The notes under the pieces were generated by a model. It searched no databases. It was not told the DNA's origin and was given only the letters and a program-made list of their open reading frames with translations. Below, in pieces: positions 23,553-28,500 of a stretch of 28,500 nt of DNA; position 1 is the stretch's first letter; every line of letters begins with the position of its first letter. The position numbers and the translations under genes were made by a program. Origin of the DNA: Chrysomallon squamiferum (taxonomy: Eukaryota; Mollusca; Gastropoda; Neomphalida; Peltospiridae); assembly GCA_012295275.1 (NCBI GenBank), contig CM022669.1:874573-903072 (forward strand), in the 5' to 3' direction.

Positions 23553-26500
23553 TCATTATTCAATGTCAGATAATGTAGATCAAGTACTTCAGTGTCAGCA
23601 ATGTACGTCTCTGTAATTTAATGTCAGATAATGAACGACTCACACGTTCAGTGTCAGATTATGTAGCCTCAATGATTCAGTGTCAGATAATATAACCTCA
23701 GTGATTCAGTGTCAGATAACGTACCCTTAGTGATTCAGTGTCAGGTAATGTAGCCTCAGTGATTCAGTGTCAGATAATGTAGCCTCAGTGTTTCAGTGTC
23801 AGATAATGTAGACTCAGTGTTTCAGTGTCAGATAATGTAACCTCGGTGATTCAGTGTCAGATAACGTAGCCTCAATGATTCAGTGTCAGATAATGTAACT
23901 TCAGTAGTTCAGTGTCAAATAATGTAGCCTTAGTGTTTCAGTGTCAGATAATGTAGACTCAATGATTCAGTGTCAGATAATGCAACCTTACTGTTTCAGT
24001 GATAGATAAAAAAACTTTAATGTTTAAGTGTCAGATAATGCAGCCTCAGTGTTCATGTCAGATAATGTAGCCTCAGTGTTTCTGTGTCAGATAATGTAGA
24101 CTCAGTGTTTCAGTGATAGATAAAAAACTTTAATGTTTAAGTGTCAGATAATGTAGCCTCAGTGTTTCAGTGTCAGATAACGTAGCCTCAGTGTTTCAGT
24201 GTCAGATAATGTAGACTCAATGATTCAGTGTCAGATAATGCAACCTTACTGTTTCAGTGATAGATAAAAAACTTTAATGTTTAAGTGTCAGATAATGCAG
24301 CCTCAGTGTTCATGTCAGATAATGTAGCCTCAGTGTTTCTGTGTCAGATAATGTAGACTCAGTGTTTCAGTGTCAGATAATGTAATCTCGGTGATTCAGT
24401 GTCAGATAACGTAGCCTCAATGATTCAGTGTCAGATAATGTAGCTTCAGTAGTTCAGTGTCAAATAATGTAGCCTTAGTGTTTCAGTGTCAGATAATGTA
24501 GCCTCAATGATTCAGTGTCAGATAATGTAACCTTAGTGTTTCAGTGAAAGATAAAAAACTTTAATGTTTAAGTGTCAGATAACGCAGCCTCAGTGATTCA
24601 GTGTCAGATAATGTAGCCTCAGTGATTCAGTGTCAGATAATGTAGCCTCAGTGTTTCAGTGTCAGATAATGTAGACTCAGTGTTTCAGTGTCAGATAATA
24701 TAACCTCAGTGATTCAGTGTCAGATAACGTACCCTTAGTGATTCAATGTCAGATAATGTAGCCTCAATGATTCAGTGTCAGATAATGTAGCCTTAGTGTT
24801 TCAGTGATAGATAAAAAACTATAATGTTTAAGTGTCAGATAATGCAGCCTCAGTGATTCAGGGTCAGATAATGTAGCCTCAGTGATTCAGTGTCAGATAA
24901 TGTAGCATCAGTGTTTCAGTGTCAGATAATGTAGCCTCAGTGTTTCAGTGTCAGATAATGTAGACTCAGTGTTTCAGTGTCAGATAATGCAGCCTCAGTG
25001 TTCATGTCAGATAATGTAGCCTCAGTGTTTCTGTGTCAGATAATGTAGACTCAGTGTTTCAGTGATAGATAAAAAACTTTAATGTTTAAGTGTCAGATAA
25101 TGTAGCCTCAGTGTTTCAGTGTCAGATAACGTAGCCTCAGTGTTTCAGTGTCAGATAATGTAGACTCAATGATTCAGTGTCAGATAATGCAACCTTACTG
25201 TTTCAGTGATAGATAAAAAAACTTTAATGTTTAAGTGTCAGATAATGCAGCCTCAGTGTTCATGTCAGATAATGTAGCCTCAGTGTTTCTGTGTCAGATA
25301 ATGTAGACTCAGTGTTTCAGTGATAGATAAAAAACTTTAATGTTTAAGTGTCAGATAATGTAGCCTCAGTGTTTCAGTGTCAGATAACGTAGCCTCAGTG
25401 TTTCAGTGTCAGATAATGTAGACTCAATGATTCAGTGTCAGATAATGCAACCTTACTGTTTCAGTGATAGATAAAAAACTTTAATGTTTAAGTGTCAGAT
25501 AATGCAGCCTCAGTGTTCATGTCAGATAATGTAGCCTCAGTGTTTCTGTGTCAGATAATGTAGACTCAGTGTTTCAGTGTCAGATAATGTAATCTCGGTG
25601 ATTCAGTGTCAGATAACGTAGCCTCAATGATTCAGTGTCAGATAATGTAGCTTCAGTAGTTCAGTGTCAAATAATGTAGCCTTAGTGTTTCAGTGTCAGA
25701 TAATGTAGCCTCAATGATTCAGTGTCAGATAATGTAGCCTTAGTGTTTCAGTGAAAGATAAAGAAACTTTAATGTTTAAGTGTCAGATAACGCAGCCTCA
25801 GTGATTCAGTGTCAGATAATGTAGCCTCAGTGATTCAGTGTCAGATAATGTAGCCTCAGTGTTTCAGTGTCAGATAATGTAGACTCAGTGTTTCAGTGTC
25901 AGATAATATAACCTCAGTGATTCAGTGTCAGATAACGTACCCTTAGTGATTCAATGTCAGATAATGTAGCCTCAATGATTCAGTGTCAGATAATGTAGCC
26001 TTAGTGTTTCAGTGATAGATAAAAAACTATAATGTTTAAGTGTCAGATAATGCAGCCTCAGTGATTCAGGGTCAGATAATGTAGCCTCAGTGATTCAGTG
26101 TCAGATAATGTAGCATCAGTGTTTCAGTGTCAGATAATGTAGCCTCAGTGTTTCAGTGTCAGATAATGTAGACTCAGTGTTTCAGTGTCAGATAATGTAG
26201 ACTCACTGTTTCAGTGTCAGATAATGTAGACTCAGTGTTTCAGTGTCAGATAATGTAGCCTCAGTGATTCAGTGTCAGATAATGTAGACTCAGTGTTTCA
26301 GTGTCAGATAATATAAGCTCAGTGATTCAGTGTCAGATAACGTACCCTTAGTGATTCAGTGTCAGGTAATGTAACCTCAGTGATTCAGTGTCAGATAACA
26401 TAGCCTCAGTGATTCAATGTCAGATAACGTAGCCTCAGTGATTCAGTGTCAGATACTGTAGCTTCAGTAGTTCAGTGTTTCAGTGTCAGATAATGTAGAC

Positions 26501-26868
26501 TCAGTGTTTCAGTGTCAGATAATGTAACCTCAGTGATTCAGTGTCAGATGACGTACCCTTAGTGTTTCAGTGTCAGATAATGTAGCCTCAATGATTCAGT
26601 GTCAGATAATGCAGCCTCAGTGATTCAGGGTCAGATAATGTAGCCTCAGTGATTCAGTGTCAGATAATGTAGCCTCAGTGTTTCAGTGTTAGATAATGTA
26701 GACTCAGTGCTTCGTGTCAGATAATGTAGACTCAGTGTTTCGTGTGAGATAATGTAGACTCAGTGATTCAGTGTCAGATAATGTGGCCTTAGTGATTCAG
26801 TGTCAGATAATGGAACCTCAGTGTTTCTGTGTCATATAATGTCGCCTCAGTGTTTCAGTTTCAGATAA
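23553..26868. repeat. 29-bp minisatellite array with AGATAA in nearly every unit
   Basis: About 110 tandem copies of a unit reading CAGTGTCAGATAATGTAGCC followed by TCAGTGTTT or TCAGTGATT, with variants TAGACTCA, CAGCCTCA, TAATCTCG and a divergent unit GATAGATAAAAAACTTTAAT. Nearly every copy contains AGATAA, which fits the GATA-factor consensus WGATAR. Higher-order structure is clear. The divergent units sit at 24001, 24115, 24259, 24546 and 24806, and again at 25208, 25322, 25466, 25753 and 26014, an offset of 1,207 to 1,208 bp. A 258-bp sub-repeat (114 plus 144) is also present. The array ends about 175 bp before the 3' splice site of the LicD-like gene. Confidence 0.97.
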
Positions 26869-27044
26869 GTGTTTATCAGTATGATAGACTAGAATTATCC
26901 TGATATGTAACAGTTTAATAAATTCATAAAAACATATTTTGCTTAGTGGGTCAACTATGAAAACAACAACAAAACATTGTTTCTAGAATCTTCGAAATAA
27001 TTTCGTTTTCATTTATTATTTTTGCATTTTCTTCTTTCTTTCAG
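26869..27044 (+). other. Intron end with 3' splice site of the LicD-like gene
   Basis: A pyrimidine tract TTTTCTTCTTTCTTTCAG ends at 27044, the best 3' splice site near the gene. It predicts that the coding exon starts at 27045 and that the sequence upstream, probably including the GATA-motif array, is intron. Confidence 0.55.
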
Positions 27045-27143
27045 ATTTTGAAGGCGGAGTGATAACATACGTTTCAGTAAACACAATAATAACGTTACGC
27101 ATTAACATATTCTCGTCAGTAAATAAGAAACAAGAAAAACGTC
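27045..27143 (+). other. Predicted 5' untranslated part of the coding exon
   Basis: Lies between the predicted splice acceptor and the ATG, with no upstream ATG. A second possible acceptor (ATTCTCGTCAG ending at 27118) would shorten it. Confidence 0.45.
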
Positions 27144-28067
27144 ATGGCTGCCTGTCCAAAATATGTGATAGGTTTTATCGTACTAGCTGTTTTCACTGTG
27201 TTTTCAGTTGTGATGTTTTCCTCTATGAAAAAGAACAGTTATCTCAATCTGGTTGTGGACAGACTTGTTTCCTCGGTGTACGGACATTCCAGTGTCTCAC
27301 TAAATATAACATCACAAAATATCAATACGTGGTACATCCCAAATAAAATCAAACTACAAAATGATAGCATGCTCCAGCATTTTCTACCCAGACTGTCAGT
27401 TCACGACAAAGTGTTAACACTTCTAAGTTTGGACACATTTATGGAAGCCTGCAAGAAAGGAAACCTAACGTGTTTACTGTGGGAAGGATCTCTTGTTGGT
27501 GCTTACAGACATCATGGAATTGTTCCTTGGGATGACGACATCGATGTGATGATAATTGAAACTGATCTGGAAAAGGTTAGAAAGGTTTTATCAAGTGTTC
27601 CTGGATATGAAGTGTATTCCCCTAAAAATTTTCAGTGGAAGTTTTACCTGAAAGATCTTCCACCTTTGAGTGGCCAGTCATATAAATATCCTTTTATCGA
27701 TATATTCTTCTTTAAGGAAGATGCAAAACAGGTTTCTGGCTTATTTTCAAACATAAAAAACTTTGTGTATAAAAAAGAAGAAGTGTACCCAATTCAGTTA
27801 CGTGTCTTTGAAGATCGTTTTGTTCCAACGCCTTGTAAAACTTCAAATTTCATAAAGCATTACGGAATTGAAAAATGTCAATCGTTAGGATATTTACACA
27901 GAGAGAACAGAGGAATTAAGCAGTTTTCTGTTCCGTGCAGTCAGTTATATGAAATTTACCCATTTGTTTTCAGACAAAAAGACACCCGTCCTGACTTTGT
28001 TTTAGAAATACTGAAACGTGGAAACGAAACACTTGGCTCACTGTCAGTTCCACACTCGTGTGTGTGA
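27144..28067 (+). CDS. LicD/fukutin/FKRP-family type II membrane protein
   Basis: A 307-residue protein in one exon, likely a Golgi/ER glycan phospho-transferase. Residues about 7-25 form one hydrophobic membrane anchor after a short N-terminus, so the catalytic part should be luminal. The LicD-family nucleotidyltransferase-type core is plain: WEGSLVGAYR (113-122) followed by VPWDDDIDV (127-135), where Asp132/Asp134 fit the metal-binding acidic pair, then YPFIDIF (182-188), and FEDRFVPTPC (222-231) before a KHYG turn. Sequons lie at Asn54, 73, 107 and 294, and six cysteines are predicted luminal. Known relatives transfer phosphocholine (bacterial LicD) or ribitol-5-phosphate (fukutin, FKRP); the substrate here is not predictable. 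The start is supported by G at -3 and +4 and by the anchor right after it. The frame is intact, ends at TGA and is less AT-rich than its flanks. No orthology to fukutin or FKRP is claimed, since both are longer. Confidence 0.9.
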   Translation: MAACPKYVIGFIVLAVFTVFSVVMFSSMKKNSYLNLVVDRLVSSVYGHSSVSLNITSQNINTWYIPNKIKLQNDSMLQHFLPRLSVHDKVLTLLSLDTFMEACKKGNLTCLLWEGSLVGAYRHHGIVPWDDDIDVMIIETDLEKVRKVLSSVPGYEVYSPKNFQWKFYLKDLPPLSGQSYKYPFIDIFFFKEDAKQVSGLFSNIKNFVYKKEEVYPIQLRVFEDRFVPTPCKTSNFIKHYGIEKCQSLGYLHRENRGIKQFSVPCSQLYEIYPFVFRQKDTRPDFVLEILKRGNETLGSLSVPHSCV

Positions 28068-28500
28068 TGAACACAACTGTAAATCTAGTTTTGTAGTTTA
28101 CGTACATTTGCGTGCAACAATTATAAGTACTAAAAAAAAAGAAGTTAAAAATAGTTTCGTAGATGATTTTGCTATAATTTGTTTGTGTATGTCCAGAGTG
28201 ACCCAACTGGTCGCTAAACGAGAAGCCACGGATATTTCAGACATACTCGACTCAGTGTGTTTGCATCAACCATCTTTAGACATACTTTTTACGATGGATA
28301 TATAACACTTTTAGATATTTATAAACTAGTGTACTGTACACTGTAATAATCAGAATAGAACAAATCTGTTCGAATATGTATTTCTTAGATTTGGATACTG
28401 TAAATGCAGGTAATCGATTTTGCTTATTTTGAATATGATAATTTTGTAGCCAGCTTGATAATTTTGTTTTAATTTGGATAAATGTTACATGCTACACACC
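28068..28500 (+). other. 3' flank, probable 3' untranslated region
   Basis: AT-rich sequence with no canonical AATAAA before the window ends, so the poly(A) site is either beyond 28500 or uses a variant signal. The open frames at 27970-28305 have no recognisable features. Confidence 0.5.

Noticed and set aside
23553-26868. CRISPR-like array
   Set aside because: Repeats abut with no unique spacers, and the window is eukaryotic in every other respect. The same reasoning rejects 95-625, 9657-12876 and 17238-17957.
27059-27346. Plus-strand frame overlapping the LicD-like gene
   Set aside because: A GTG-started shadow in another frame of the real coding sequence; likewise the frames at 27970-28305.

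Overview
This is an animal nuclear-genome window: AT-rich, dominated by microsatellites and minisatellites, with intron-type splice signals and almost no open coding DNA. A mollusc or other lophotrochozoan is my best guess, from the mixture of (ATT)n, (TC)n, (GATA)n, (CATA)n and GTA/GTT triplet repeats, long minisatellite arrays, and a single-pass membrane LicD-domain protein. The sequence alone does not prove the clade.

Layout. 1-625 is a 29-bp minisatellite whose copies often carry the E-box CACGTG. 626-8310 is mostly non-coding, with many short repeats, a few less AT-rich islands, clusters of CRE-like sites (2685-2889 and 7104-7307) and one weak exon-like open stretch (5217-5429). At 8368-8624 on the minus strand is a compact gene start: E-box, TATA box, ATG, a textbook signal peptide and a GTAAGT splice donor. 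9657-12876 is a 3.2-kb minisatellite of 31-bp units with nested higher-order repeats. 13133-13727 is a long inverted repeat (foldback). 14193-15056 and 15461-16757 are two diverged copies of one segment, carrying different microsatellites. 17238-17957 is a 57-bp minisatellite whose units look like splice acceptors. 18400-23260 is mainly ATT/AAT, homopolymer and degenerate AT repeats, with a short unique island holding a good CTCF-like site (19177-19190). 23553-26868 is a 3.3-kb array of 29-bp units, nearly all containing the GATA-factor motif AGATAA, with a 1.2-kb higher-order duplication.

The only complete protein gene I can defend is at 27144-28067 (+): a 307-residue type II membrane protein of the LicD/fukutin/FKRP nucleotidyltransferase-fold family. 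Its coding exon is preceded by a good 3' splice site at 27041-27044. The GATA-motif array therefore probably lies in its 5' intron or immediate upstream region. The minus-strand signal-peptide exon is the second gene; its remaining exons are not identified. No tRNA, rRNA, CRISPR or transposase gene was recognised. The most distinctive feature is four unrelated minisatellites, three of which (29, 57 and 29 bp) present a regulatory-looking motif (E-box, splice acceptor, GATA site) tens of times over.
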